In this document: piece after piece, positions 17,160 through 26,015 of the stretch | How the letters are laid out: each line of letters opens with the position of its first letter | Position numbering within the stretch: the first letter of the stretch is position 1 | Assembly (NCBI RefSeq): GCF_031180885.1 | Contig: NZ_JAPSLK010000057.1 | Span: 1-54,040 of the forward strand | Direction of reading: 5' to 3' | Source: Saccharothrix sp. | GTDB taxonomy: Bacteria > Actinomycetota > Actinomycetes > Mycobacteriales > Pseudonocardiaceae | Length of the DNA stretch: 54,040 nt | The notes under the pieces: model-generated | Seen by the model: the letters and a program-made list of their open reading frames with translations, nothing else | What the model was told of the DNA's origin: nothing | Database searches by the model: none | Position numbers and translations under genes: made by a program

Positions 17160-18134
17160 ATGACCACGACCGAGAGCCCGCGCTTGACCGTCCCCGAACC
17201 GGTGCGTCGACCGGGCTTCCTGCGCAAGCTGGACTGGTCGCTGCGCATCCGCCGCATCGAGTTCTTCCCGGTGTGGCTGTCGGTGATGCTCGTCCCGGCG
17301 CTGCTGTCGGTCGACACGGCCGCCGATCTGCTGTCCGGCACCTTCGCGCTGACCCTGGTCACCGTGCTGGCTGTCGTGCACATCGCCGACATGGTGAACA
17401 CCCTGGCCGACCGCGAGGTGGACGCGACCTACAAGTCGCGGCTGTCCGAGGCGGTGTACGGGCTGGGCGTGCGCAACGTCCGCCGGCAGATCGGCGTCAC
17501 CGCGGTGGTCGGGGCGGCGCTCGCCGTCGCCCTCTCGGCGCACACCGGGCACTGGGACCTGCTGCCGCTGATCGCGGTGGAGACCGCCCTGGTCGCCCAG
17601 TACTCGGTGCCGCCGCTGCACTTCAAGACCCGTGGCGTGTTCCAGCCGCTCATCGCGGTCGTCATCATCATCTGGATCCCGATGACGATCGTGGTGCGCG
17701 CGCTGGGCGGCGAGTTCGACTGGCCGTTGGTGGCCACGGTCGCCGGCGTCGGCGCGGCCCTGATCGGCATCATCGTCGTCAACACCGCCGAGGACCTGCC
17801 CGAGGACCGCGCCCACGGCATCCGCACGTCGGTCATCGCCCTGGGCCTGCCCCGCGCGATGGTGTTCGCGACGGGCATGGTCTGCGTCGGCGGCACCGTC
17901 GCCATCGCCGGTCTGCTGGCCGAGGGCGGCCCGACGTTCGGCCTGCTCCCGCTGGTGGCGGCCGTCGGCTTCGCCGCGTCGCACGTCCTCGGCACGGCCC
18001 GCCTGGTGCGTCGGAAGTCCGAAGTGGACGGCCTGGCCCTGTTGCGGCCCAGGGCGAAGCTCGTCCCGCTCCAGGTGGCCACCACCGGCTGGGCGACCGT
18101 CATCGCCGCCGCTTTCGTGCTCGCCGGCCGGTGA
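17160..18134 (+). CDS. UbiA-family prenyltransferase (first of a tandem pair)
   Basis: A 324-residue integral membrane protein with about eight or nine hydrophobic helices. Both Mg-diphosphate motifs of the UbiA superfamily are present: NTLADREVD (Asp84, Asp88) and NTAEDLPED (Asp212, Asp216). AGGAG lies directly before the ATG and the gap to the oxygenase stop is 9 nt, so it is in the isonitrile operon. It would transfer a prenyl chain to an aromatic or other acceptor at the membrane. The acceptor is likely the isonitrile-bearing intermediate, which is inference from context. The final residues (RPRAKLVPLQVATTGWATVIAAAFVLAG) are almost repeated in the next gene, showing a recent tandem duplication. 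Confidence 0.9.
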   Translation: MTTTESPRLTVPEPVRRPGFLRKLDWSLRIRRIEFFPVWLSVMLVPALLSVDTAADLLSGTFALTLVTVLAVVHIADMVNTLADREVDATYKSRLSEAVYGLGVRNVRRQIGVTAVVGAALAVALSAHTGHWDLLPLIAVETALVAQYSVPPLHFKTRGVFQPLIAVVIIIWIPMTIVVRALGGEFDWPLVATVAGVGAALIGIIVVNTAEDLPEDRAHGIRTSVIALGLPRAMVFATGMVCVGGTVAIAGLLAEGGPTFGLLPLVAAVGFAASHVLGTARLVRRKSEVDGLALLRPRAKLVPLQVATTGWATVIAAAFVLAGR

Positions 18135-18160
18135 GCACCCATCCCCCGGAGGTACCCGAA

Positions 18161-19126
18161 ATGTCCGTCGAAGAGGTGCGCGCGACCGCCGCACCCACCA
18201 CCCCGCTCACCGCCGGCCGCCGCCTGCTGTACTCGATCCGCATCCGCCGCGTCGAGTACCTGGCCGTCATGCTGGCGATCTACTCGATCCCGACCCTGCT
18301 GTCGGTGGAGTCGGCGAGCACGCTCGCCACCCTGGACTTCGCGCTGGTCATCGTGATGGCCCTGTCGGTCATGCACTTCATCGACATGACCAACGCGTAC
18401 GCCGACCGGGACGTGGACGCGGTCTACAAGACGCGCCTGTCCGAGGCCGTGTACGGCTTGGGCCTGCGCAACGTGCGGGTGCAGATCGCCATCACCGGCG
18501 TGGCCGTGATGGCCCTCGCGGCGTACCACACTTTCCGCACCGGCAACTGGGACCTGCTGCCGCTGGTCGCCTTCACCCTCTACATCGGCGCCCAGTACTC
18601 GATCCCGCCGATCCACCTGAAGAACTCGGGTGTCCTCCAGATCCCCGGCCTGGCCGCGGTGCTGCTGTGGCTGCCGATGCTGATCGTCGTGCGGTCCATC
18701 CCCGGTGAGCTGTCCTGGACCCTGTTGGCCGTGATCGTCGGCTTCGGCCTCAACCAGGTCGGCATCGTCATGGTCAACACCGCCGAGGACTGGCCGGAGG
18801 ACGCCGCGTTCGACATCAACACGTGCGTCCGGGCGCTGGGCCTGACCCGCGCGATGGCGGTGGCGACCGGTCTGATCGCGGTCGGCGGCACCACGGTGTG
18901 CGTCTCGATCCTGTCGCTGGGCGGCTTCACCTGGGGTGCGCTGCCGATGGTCGCGGCCATCGCGTTCGCCCTGTTCCACGTGTCGGGCACCTGGCGGGGC
19001 GTGCGCGGCAAGTCCCTGGAGGACGCGCTGGCGTTCCTGCGGCCCAGGGCCAAGTTCGTCCCCCTCCAGGTGGCCTCCACCGGGTGGGGCACGGTGATCG
19101 CGGCAGCCTTCGTGCTCGCGGGCTGA
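18161..19126 (+). CDS. UbiA-family prenyltransferase (second of a tandem pair)
   Basis: A 321-residue membrane prenyltransferase, a paralogue of the preceding gene. Motifs: NAYADRDVD (Asp82, Asp86) and NTAEDWPED (Asp210, Asp214). Start ATG at 18161 is fixed by GGAGGT about 8 nt upstream; longer in-frame extensions run through the preceding gene in a different frame and are not real. Both catalytic motif pairs are intact in each copy, so two successive prenylations, or two acceptors, are possible. A heteromeric pair is another option. Confidence 0.9.
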   Translation: MSVEEVRATAAPTTPLTAGRRLLYSIRIRRVEYLAVMLAIYSIPTLLSVESASTLATLDFALVIVMALSVMHFIDMTNAYADRDVDAVYKTRLSEAVYGLGLRNVRVQIAITGVAVMALAAYHTFRTGNWDLLPLVAFTLYIGAQYSIPPIHLKNSGVLQIPGLAAVLLWLPMLIVVRSIPGELSWTLLAVIVGFGLNQVGIVMVNTAEDWPEDAAFDINTCVRALGLTRAMAVATGLIAVGGTTVCVSILSLGGFTWGALPMVAAIAFALFHVSGTWRGVRGKSLEDALAFLRPRAKFVPLQVASTGWGTVIAAAFVLAG

Positions 19127-19148
19127 CCACTTCCCTGATGGAGGAACC

Positions 19149-19640
19149 ATGGAGCGCTTGGCGTTCTCCTGCTACGTCTTCACCCCCGGCGGGCGACTGC
19201 TGCTGACCATGCGCGGTCACGCGAAGCGCACCTGGCGGGGCGTCTGGACCAACACCTGCCACGGCCACCCCGCCCCCGGCGAACCGGTCCCGGAAGCGGT
19301 GGTCCGCACTTTGCGGGCCGAACTCGGCCTGACCACCCCGGTCCCGGAGCTGGTGCTCCCGGCGTCGAGGTACCGGGCGGTCACGGAGGGCGGGGTCGCG
19401 GAGGACGCCGTGACCCCGGTCTACCGGGTGGTGACGGATGCGCGGCCGACGCCCGACCCGTTGGAGGTGGGCGACTTCGAGTGGGTGGACTGGGCGGACT
19501 TCGTGTACGCGGTGACGACGAACGAGGTGTCGGTCCCGCCGTGGTGCCGACTCCAGGTGGCTGAGCTGGCCGCGCTCGGCGACGACCCGACCCAATGGCC
19601 CGCGCTCGACACCGAAACCGTCCTCGGCCTGGCCGGCTGA
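19149..19640 (+). CDS. idi: Isopentenyl-diphosphate delta-isomerase, type I (Nudix)
   Basis: A 163-residue Nudix-fold isomerase that interconverts IPP and DMAPP. The active-site cysteine is in WTNTCHGHP (Cys37), the catalytic glutamate in AEDAVTPVY, and the Nudix-like segment in AVVRTLRAELGL. The protein is slightly short at the N-terminus against the E. coli enzyme but the fold core is complete. GAGGA precedes the ATG and the gap to the second UbiA gene is 22 nt. An operon copy of this primary-metabolism enzyme implies that DMAPP supply matters to the pathway and supports a prenylated product. Confidence 0.92.
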   Translation: MERLAFSCYVFTPGGRLLLTMRGHAKRTWRGVWTNTCHGHPAPGEPVPEAVVRTLRAELGLTTPVPELVLPASRYRAVTEGGVAEDAVTPVYRVVTDARPTPDPLEVGDFEWVDWADFVYAVTTNEVSVPPWCRLQVAELAALGDDPTQWPALDTETVLGLAG

Positions 19641-19690
19641 CCTCACACAATCCGCTAACCCAACACAACCCGCCGGGGCCACGCACCACT

Positions 19691-20110
19691 CGTTTTTCGC
19701 CGCGCAGCGGCTTGCTTTTCGCCGCGCAGCGGCTGCTTTTGGGCCGCGCTCCGCGCGGCGGGCCGGCTATCAGCCACGGCGGGGCTTCGGTTCCCACCGC
19801 ATGGCCTGCCCGAAGGGCTACCACGGATTCACCGGGTGCCGCCAAAAAGTTTTGCGAGGAACGAGCAAGAGTTTTTAGCGGCACCCGGTGAATCCGTGGT
19901 TGGCTTTGCCGGGCCATGCGGTGGGGGGAACCGACGCTCTTCCCTCCCCCATCGGTCGTCTGCCCGCAGGCGAGGCACTTTTGATCTTGAGAGAGCGCAG
20001 CGCGTTTCTTGAAAAGATTTACTAAAAGCGCCTCGCCGGCGGGCAGGCCGCCAAGGATGACGGAAAAGCCCAAAAGCAAGCGCGCTGCGCGCGGAAAGCA
20101 GGCGCTGCGC
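19691..20110. repeat. Large structured intergenic repeat, copy 1, with 144-nt palindrome
   Basis: It fills the gap between convergent idi and the response regulator gene. Inside is a long imperfect palindrome (19789-19932) whose inner 22-nt arms are perfect (19821-19842 with 19878-19899). Outer arms include ccgcatggcc/ggccatgcgg and ggttccc/gggaacc. The centre is A/T-rich. Flanks hold two copies of a tttcgccgcgcagcggct unit and Cys/Arg-poor GC repeats. A homologous copy lies at about 42.0-42.4 kb in opposite orientation. No transposase or coding potential was seen. It may end transcription from both sides. Confidence 0.8.
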
Positions 20111-20122
20111 GCCCCGACAAGC

Positions 20123-20728
20123 TCAGAGCCAGCCGTTTTCGTGGGCGAGTCGGAAGGCTTCGGTTCTGGACGAAACGCCGAGCTTGCTGACGGCCGCGGT
20201 CAGGTAGTTGCGGACTGTGCCGACCGACAGGTGGGTCTTGGCGGCGATCGTGGAGACCGGGGTGTCGTACTCGGCGAGTCTCAACACCTCGACCTCCCTC
20301 GGCGTCAGCGGGCACTCCGGCGCGGTGAGGGCGTCCGCTGCCAGGCCGGGGTCCACATAGCGACCGCCCTCGTGGACCCGGCGGATCACATCGGCCAAAG
20401 TCCCGCCCGGAGAGCCCTTCGGGAGATAAGCCTTGGCGCCGGTGTTCAGGGCCGGCTGCAAGTGAGTCGGTCGGGCGTGGCCGGTCAGGATGATCACGGC
20501 GCACGTTGGCAGGGAGCGCTTCAACTCGGCCGTCACCTCCAACCCGTCCATCTTCGGCATTTCCAGGTCCAGGACCGCCACGTCGGGACGGTGGGCGGCG
20601 GCGGCCTCGACCGCCGCGCGGCCGTCCTGGGCCTGGGCCACCACCTCGATGTCCTCTTCCAGGGACAGCAGTGCGGCCAGTGCCGTGCGGATCAGGTCCT
20701 CGTCGTCCGCCAGCATCACCCGGATCAC
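20123..20728 (-). CDS. NarL/DesR-family response regulator
   Basis: 201 residues. Receiver domain with acidic pocket (LADDED), phosphoacceptor in DVAVLDLEMPKMDG, conserved Thr in ILTGHA and Lys in YLPKGSPG, then a C-terminal LuxR-type helix-turn-helix (LTPREVEVLRLAEYDTPVSTIAAKTHLSVGTVRNYL, two parts). The GTG start at 20728 overlaps the kinase stop by GTGA, so the two are translationally coupled. It is the last gene of an ATPase-permease-kinase-regulator operon, an arrangement typical of DesK/DesR-type control of an ABC exporter. Confidence 0.93.
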   Translation of the reverse strand: MIRVMLADDEDLIRTALAALLSLEEDIEVVAQAQDGRAAVEAAAAHRPDVAVLDLEMPKMDGLEVTAELKRSLPTCAVIILTGHARPTHLQPALNTGAKAYLPKGSPGGTLADVIRRVHEGGRYVDPGLAADALTAPECPLTPREVEVLRLAEYDTPVSTIAAKTHLSVGTVRNYLTAAVSKLGVSSRTEAFRLAHENGWL

Positions 20729-21915
20729 GTGTCCGCCCGCACGATCGCCTCCAGCGTGAACATGCCGTCCTCCCTCCACGTGCGCAGCGTGCCGCCGACG
20801 TCGCCGAGGCGGTCGGCCAGGCCGCGCAGGCCGCTGCTGCGCTCGTCCGGGGTCGCGGCGGCGGCGCCGTCGTTGACCACGGTCAGGCGTGCGCCCGCAT
20901 CCTCGCGGACGACCTCGATGGTGCACCAATCGGCCTTGCTGTGCCGCATCACGTTGGTGCCGGCCTCGCGCAGCACGGACACCAGCGGCGCGGCCAGTTC
21001 CGGGGGCAGGTCTTCCTCCGGCTGGGTGACGGTGCACCGCACGCCCGACGAGCGCAGCACCTGCGCCACCGCCAGGACCTGGTCGCGCAGGTCGACCCGG
21101 CGGTAGCCGTGCACGACCTCGCGCATCTCGGTCAGGGCCGCCGCGGCCAGGGCGCGCACCTCGTCCGCCTCGCGGCTGGCCCGCTCGCCGTCGACCAGGG
21201 CCAGCCGGGACGCCAATTCGGCCTTCAACGCGATGACGGACAGGTTGTGCCCCAACAGGTCGTGCACGTCCCGGGCGAAGCGCAGCCGCTCCTCGGTCGC
21301 GGCGAGCCGGGTCAGCGCGTCGCGGCCTTCCTGCGCCTGCACCAGGAACGTCCAGCCCCACAGGTGCAGGGCGTTCCACGCGGCCACCGACAGTCCCAAC
21401 GCGACGGTCACGCCGACCTGGCTCAGCACGTCCCCATCGAAGAACCAGGCGGTCGCCGCCGAGACGGCGACCGTGCCGGCCATCAGGGCCACCGCCCACC
21501 ACGCCCGCAGCAGCAGGGGGGCCGCGCCGACGACGGCCGCCCCGACGAACGTCCACGGCTGCCACTGCGGCACGCCCACCGGCCCCACCAGCGGGACCGA
21601 AAGCGCCGCCGCCGCACCGAAACCCATCAAAAGCCGGTTGCCCGTCCGCGCGGGCAGACCCGGGGTGACCGACCGGTAGAGCGCCCCGGCGAGCGCGGCG
21701 GTGAAGAGCAGCAGGCCGACCGCGCCGAGTGCGTTGCGCACGACGCTCGGTTCCTGCCGCAGGCCCAGGGCCGCCAGCACCAGGCACACCGCGACGCCAC
21801 CGGCGATGCCGACGATGGTGAACAGCCGCGCCCGCCGCATGCGCGGGTTCGACAGGGCGTCTGCCGGAGCGGCGATCACCCGCATGAGGCTAGCGGACCG
21901 GAGTGCGACGACCAT
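20725..21915 (-). CDS. DesK-type sensor histidine kinase
   Basis: A 396-residue membrane kinase: four to six transmembrane segments in the N-terminal half, HisKA_3 dimerisation helix with the phospho-His in RFARDVHDLLGHNLS, and an HATPase domain (REAGTNVMRHSKA N-box, DERSSGLRGLADRL). Start ATG at 21915 overlaps the permease stop (ATGA); an upstream in-frame Met would place 26 residues inside the permease gene. Ligand unknown. By position it should sense membrane state or the ABC transporter's substrate. Confidence 0.92.
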   Translation of the reverse strand: MVVALRSASLMRVIAAPADALSNPRMRRARLFTIVGIAGGVAVCLVLAALGLRQEPSVVRNALGAVGLLLFTAALAGALYRSVTPGLPARTGNRLLMGFGAAAALSVPLVGPVGVPQWQPWTFVGAAVVGAAPLLLRAWWAVALMAGTVAVSAATAWFFDGDVLSQVGVTVALGLSVAAWNALHLWGWTFLVQAQEGRDALTRLAATEERLRFARDVHDLLGHNLSVIALKAELASRLALVDGERASREADEVRALAAAALTEMREVVHGYRRVDLRDQVLAVAQVLRSSGVRCTVTQPEEDLPPELAAPLVSVLREAGTNVMRHSKADWCTIEVVREDAGARLTVVNDGAAAATPDERSSGLRGLADRLGDVGGTLRTWREDGMFTLEAIVRADT

Positions 21916-22721
21916 CAGTGCCGAGGCTCCCAGCGGAAGTACTTCGTGGTCACGGCCGCGCCGATGACCAGCCACACCACCAGCGCGCCCAGCCACGGCA
22001 GCGCGTGCAGCGTGGTGCCGCCGAAGCCCAGGAGTTCGCCGCCGCCCATCTCGTGGCCCAGCCAGCTCGTCCGCATGATCTCGGTGAACGGGCCCATCGG
22101 CAGGAACGACGCGATCCGCTCCACGCTCTCCGGCAGCGCGCCCAGCGGCACCAGCACGCCCGGCGCCATCAGGAACACCAGCATGGACGGCAGGGTGGTC
22201 AGCATCGCGGCCTCGGAGCTGCGGGTCACCGCGGACAGCGCCGCGCCGAACGCGGCCAGCACGGCGGACCCCAACAACATCGCCACCAGCATGGTCAACG
22301 GGTTCGCGGGCACCGGCATGTCCAGCACGACCACGCCGTAGGCGACCAGGAGTGCGGCCTGCACCAGGAACACCAGGATGGTCGCGCTGGCCGCGCCGAT
22401 CAGGATGGTCCGGTCCGACGGGATGCCCGCCCGCAGCCGCTTGAGCACCATCTCCTGCCGCCGCGACGCGTACGCCGTGGTCAGGTGGTGGTGCACGCAG
22501 AACACCGCCACCATGCCGATCACGCCGGACATCCGGGCGACGCCGCTCTCCGTGTCGTACCCGCGCCCGCTGACCAGCAGGACACCCACGACCAGCGGGG
22601 TGACCACGGACAGCATCGTCGCGGTCATGTTGCGGCGCAGGAGCAGCAGCTCCATCCGCACCATGGTGGCCATCTGGGCGTACAGGCTCGGCACGCCCGC
22701 CGGGATCGTCTGGGTGCTCAT
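21915..22721 (-). CDS. ABC-2 type transporter permease
   Basis: A 268-residue permease with six predicted membrane helices and the ABC-2 layout seen in drug and lipid exporters, including the cytosolic YASRRQEMVLKRLRAGIP segment that contacts the ATPase. ATGA overlaps on both sides couple it to the ATPase and the kinase. It should form the membrane part of an exporter with the upstream gene product; the substrate could be one of the cluster products or a membrane lipid. Confidence 0.9.
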   Translation of the reverse strand: MSTQTIPAGVPSLYAQMATMVRMELLLLRRNMTATMLSVVTPLVVGVLLVSGRGYDTESGVARMSGVIGMVAVFCVHHHLTTAYASRRQEMVLKRLRAGIPSDRTILIGAASATILVFLVQAALLVAYGVVVLDMPVPANPLTMLVAMLLGSAVLAAFGAALSAVTRSSEAAMLTTLPSMLVFLMAPGVLVPLGALPESVERIASFLPMGPFTEIMRTSWLGHEMGGGELLGFGGTTLHALPWLGALVVWLVIGAAVTTKYFRWEPRH

Positions 22722-23629
22722 CGGGAGGCCTCCGCGGGCTCGTCGGTGGTGGCGATGTCCATGAACACGTCCTCCAGGGACGCGGGCCGGGCGGCCAGGT
22801 CGGTCAGCGTGGTCGCGTTGCCGTTGGCCCACGCCAGCAGGTCCGTCAGGTCGGACTGGAGGTCGGTGGAGTGGTAGGTGACCCGGTCGCCGTCCTGGCG
22901 CAGGGTCGAGTGGGACAGCTCGGGCGGGGTGCCCGCGGGCAGGTGGAACGTGATGCGGGCGGGCAGGGCGCGGACGACCTGCTCCGGCGTGCCGACGGTG
23001 ACGATCTCGCCGGCCTTCATGATCGCCACCCGGTCGGCGAGGTTCTCCGCCTCCTCCAGGTAGTGCGTGGTGAGCAGGACGGTGGTGCCGTCGCGCAGCA
23101 GCTCGCGCACGACGTCCCAGGTGCGGCGGCGCGACGCCGGGTCCATGCCGGTGGTCGGCTCGTCGAGGAACAGCAGTTCCGGGCGGCCGAGCACGGCCAG
23201 CGCCAGCTCCAGCCGCCGGCCCTCGCCGCCGGAGAGCTGCTCGACGGCCACGCCCGCCTTGTCCGACAGGCCGACCATCTCCAGCGCCTCGTCCGCCGGG
23301 CGGGGACCGGCGGTGAGGTTGCGCCACAGGTTCACCGTCTCCAGCACGGTCAGCGATCCGCTGAACCCGCCCTTCTGGAGCATCACGCCGGTGCGGGGGC
23401 GCAGCGCGGCGCGGTCCCGGATCGGGTCGAGGCCGAGCACCTCGACGGTCCCGGAGGTGGCCTTGTTCAGGCCCTCCAGCACCTCGATGGTCGTGGTCTT
23501 GCCGGCGCCGTTCGTGCCGAGCAGGGCGAACAGCTCGCCGCGCCGCACCTGGAGGGAGATCCCCCGGACGGCCTCGAAGGCGCCGTACCGGCACCGGAGG
23601 CCCTCGATGTCGATCACGTTGTCGGTCAT
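22718..23629 (-). CDS. ABC transporter ATP-binding protein (DrrA-like)
   Basis: A 303-residue ATPase with Walker A GTNGAGKTTT, signature LSGGEGRRLELA, Walker B LLFLDEPTTGMD and the switch His in LTTHYLEEAE. The C-terminal extension after residue 215 is typical of DrrA-type exporters. Start ATG at 23629 (MTDNVIDIEG) fits the family; the longer in-frame frame to 23701 lacks a ribosome site. The Shine-Dalgarno sequence is weak even here. First gene of the exporter-sensor operon, divergent from KAS III. Confidence 0.92.
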   Translation of the reverse strand: MTDNVIDIEGLRCRYGAFEAVRGISLQVRRGELFALLGTNGAGKTTTIEVLEGLNKATSGTVEVLGLDPIRDRAALRPRTGVMLQKGGFSGSLTVLETVNLWRNLTAGPRPADEALEMVGLSDKAGVAVEQLSGGEGRRLELALAVLGRPELLFLDEPTTGMDPASRRRTWDVVRELLRDGTTVLLTTHYLEEAENLADRVAIMKAGEIVTVGTPEQVVRALPARITFHLPAGTPPELSHSTLRQDGDRVTYHSTDLQSDLTDLLAWANGNATTLTDLAARPASLEDVFMDIATTDEPAEASR

Positions 23630-23720
23630 GGTGCAAGCATGGCGGGCACCACCGACAAGACCCAGACGCGCGATGTCACGAGTTGACCCTGAAGATCGCA
23701 CGGGTCATATGTGAACCCGT

Positions 23721-23751
23721 TCGGGAATCGTCCGGGAACGGTTCGGGGAAC
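23721..23751 (+). promoter_or_regulatory. Three direct cGGGAAc repeats at helical spacing
   Basis: GGGAA occurs at 23723, 23734 and 23746, each in a tCGGGAAt/c-like heptamer, spaced 11 and 12 bp. Repeats at one-helical-turn spacing are the usual pattern of SARP binding sites. They lie between divergent ABC and KAS III genes, about 120 bp before the KAS III start. Function is inferred. Confidence 0.4.
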
Positions 23752-23868
23752 TGCTCGGTAATCGCCCGTGGTGGCCCGGGGTCGAGTTCCGGCGGTGGCC
23801 GTTGCGGGTCGCCGAAAAAGCGGACTAGTTTCCCGGGCACGAAACGCCTCTCCGACTTGGAGGCCGCT

Positions 23869-24855
23869 GTGTCCACTTCCGTCGGAATCCTCGGCACCGG
23901 GTCCGCCGTGCCGGCGCTCGCGGTGTCGAACGAGGAGTTGGCGCGCCGCGTGCCGGGTGCCGCGCCGGACTGGGTCGTGCGCAAGACCGCCATCCGCTCG
24001 CGCCGGTTCGCCGCCGCCGACGAGGCCACGTCGGACCTCGCCGCGCGGGCCGCCGCGCTCGCCCTGGCGGACGCCGGCCTCGGGGTGGACCGCGTCGACT
24101 ACCTGATCGTCTCGACCTCCACCCCGGACCACCCGCAGCCGCCCACGGCGTGCCTGGTGCAGGACCGGCTGGGTGCCTACGGAGCGGCGTGCTGGGACGT
24201 CAACGCGGTGTGCGCCGGGTTCGTGCACGGCCTGGTCACGGCCCGTGCGCTGGTCGCGGACCGGCCGGGCGCGCACGCGCTGGTGGTGGGCGCGGACGTG
24301 TACTCGCGCATCCTGGACTTCGGCGACCGGCGCACGGCGGTGCTGTTCGGCGACGGCGCGGGCGCGGCCGTGGTGGGTTCGGTGCCGACCGGGCGTGGAG
24401 TGGTCGCGCACGAACTGGCCAGTCGCGGCGACGCGAGCGAGTTGATCCGCGTGGAGGCGGGCGGCAGCCGGGTGCCCGCCTCGCCCGAGACGGTCGCGAG
24501 CGGGGAGCACTTCTTCCGCATGATCGGGCGGGGAGTGAGCGGGATCGTGCTGGCCGAGGTGCCGCCGTTCGTGGACAAACTGCTGGCCAGAGCTGGTGTG
24601 TCGGCGGACGAGGTGCAGCACGTGGTGCCGCACCAGCCCAACGGGGTGCTGCTGACCGAGCTGGTGCGGGCGTGCGGCCTGACGTCGGCGACCACTCACC
24701 GCACGGTGGAGGAGTACGCGAACGTCGGCAGCGCCTCGGTGCCGCTCACCCTCGACCACGCCAACCGGGCCGGCCTGCTGCACGAAGGCGACCTGGTCCT
24801 GCTGCTGGGCTTCGGCGGCGGCATGTCGTTCGGCGCGTGCCTGCTGCGCTGGTAA
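23869..24855 (+). CDS. 3-oxoacyl-ACP synthase III (KAS III / FabH-like)
   Basis: A 328-residue thiolase-fold enzyme. The Cys-His-Asn triad is intact: Cys115 (NAVCAGF), His255 (VVPHQPN) and Asn285 (YANVGSAS). The GTG start at 23869 has TTGGAGG upstream. FabH-like enzymes in clusters condense a starter acyl-CoA with malonyl-ACP or transfer acyl groups. Here it could make the short or medium fatty acyl chain for the isonitrile lipopeptide or a PKS starter. No free KAS II or reductase set is adjacent, so a full fatty acid line is not encoded here. A methyl/acyl transfer role is possible. Confidence 0.9.
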   Translation: MSTSVGILGTGSAVPALAVSNEELARRVPGAAPDWVVRKTAIRSRRFAAADEATSDLAARAAALALADAGLGVDRVDYLIVSTSTPDHPQPPTACLVQDRLGAYGAACWDVNAVCAGFVHGLVTARALVADRPGAHALVVGADVYSRILDFGDRRTAVLFGDGAGAAVVGSVPTGRGVVAHELASRGDASELIRVEAGGSRVPASPETVASGEHFFRMIGRGVSGIVLAEVPPFVDKLLARAGVSADEVQHVVPHQPNGVLLTELVRACGLTSATTHRTVEEYANVGSASVPLTLDHANRAGLLHEGDLVLLLGFGGGMSFGACLLRW

Positions 24856-25010
24856 TTGCCCGCGCCATTGAGGGGTAATTGCGCACTGTATTTCCGGGGT
24901 GTGTTCACCAATGGTGGATGGACCGGGCGGTCGTTTTCTGCGTAATGTCCCGACACGGGCTCTTATTCGCATCCCGTTCGGTCACCCCTTCGTCCCCCAG
25001 GACGGTATTC

Positions 25011-26015
25011 ATGAAGACGTTGACGAAGCTCGGGGCGTTCGCGCTCGCCCTGGTGCTGGTGTTCGGCAGCGCGTACGTCGTCGGCCGGATCGCCGGTCCG
25101 CCCCCGAGCGCGGCGGCCCCCGCCCCGGCCGCGGCGGCGGCGCCCGCGGAGGAGGGCGGCCCCGGCGGGCTGCGGATCTCCCACGAGAGCATGTACCTGA
25201 AGGTGCTCACCGACAACTTCCCGGCGGGCGTGCCGCAGACGTTCGCCTTCCAGGTCCTCCAGCACGACGGCACGCCGCTGGTGAAGTACCAGCCGCAGCA
25301 CGAGAAGCTGATGCACCTCATCGTGGCCAGCCGGGACCTCACGCAGTTCCAGCACATCCACCCCAACCTCGGCCCGGACGGCGTGTGGCGGGTGCCGCTG
25401 ACCATCCCGGTGGCCGGCGAGTACCGGGTGTTCGCCGACTACAAGCCGCTGTGGGGCATCCACGGCGAGACGCTCGGCGCGGACGTGTCCGTCTCCGGCG
25501 ACTACCGGCCGCAGCCGCTGCCCGCGGTGTCGGCCACCTCGGTCGTGGACGGCTACGAGGTGACGCTGGACGGCGCCCTCAAGCCGGGCCAGGACGGCAA
25601 GCTCACGCTGAGCGTGAAGAAGGACGGCAAGCCGGTCACCGACCTGGAGCCGTACCTGGGCGCGTACGGCCACCTGGTGGCGCTGCGCGACGGCGACCTG
25701 GCCTACCTGCACGTCCACCCGGACGGCACGCCCGGCGACGGCCAGACCCCGTCCGGGCCGGAGATCGTGTTCTACGCCAACGCCGACTCCTACGGCGACT
25801 ACCGGATGTTCCTGGACTTCCAGCACCAGGGCGTGGTCCGCACGGCCGCGTTCACGGTCCGCGTCGAGGGCCCGAACCCGCCGCCGCACGGCCTGAGCGA
25901 GGAGGCGTTCGCCGCGGCCAAGGCCAAGAACGAGGAGGCCGTCCGCAACGGCGGTCACGGCACTCCTGCCGAGGGAACGTCTTCGGAGGGGAAGCCCCAT
26001 GGCCACGGCGGCTGA
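25011..26015 (+). CDS. Exported His-rich protein in copper-ATPase operon
   Basis: 334 residues: an N-terminal membrane anchor or signal (LTKLGAFALALVLVFGSAYVVG), an Ala/Pro linker, then two beta-rich repeats each carrying a His cluster (HLIVASRDLTQFQHIHPN and HLVALRDGDLAYLHVHPDG). The tail is His/Gly rich and ends KPHGHGG. Such a layout suggests metal binding outside the membrane. The 3' end overlaps the Cu-ATPase gene by 17 nt, so the two are co-translated. I infer a periplasm-side copper acceptor or donor for the pump. I do not recognise a characterised homologue. The ribosome site (AGGACGG) is moderate. Confidence 0.75.
   Translation: MKTLTKLGAFALALVLVFGSAYVVGRIAGPPPSAAAPAPAAAAAPAEEGGPGGLRISHESMYLKVLTDNFPAGVPQTFAFQVLQHDGTPLVKYQPQHEKLMHLIVASRDLTQFQHIHPNLGPDGVWRVPLTIPVAGEYRVFADYKPLWGIHGETLGADVSVSGDYRPQPLPAVSATSVVDGYEVTLDGALKPGQDGKLTLSVKKDGKPVTDLEPYLGAYGHLVALRDGDLAYLHVHPDGTPGDGQTPSGPEIVFYANADSYGDYRMFLDFQHQGVVRTAAFTVRVEGPNPPPHGLSEEAFAAAKAKNEEAVRNGGHGTPAEGTSSEGKPHGHGG

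Noticed and set aside
19691..20110. Insertion sequence
   Set aside because: No transposase frame and no clear target duplication; better described as a structured non-coding repeat.
24856..25010. CsoR- or RicR-type copper operator before the His-rich protein/copA operon
   Set aside because: No convincing G/C-tract palindrome flanked by TA was found; only loose direct repeats of taattgc are present.
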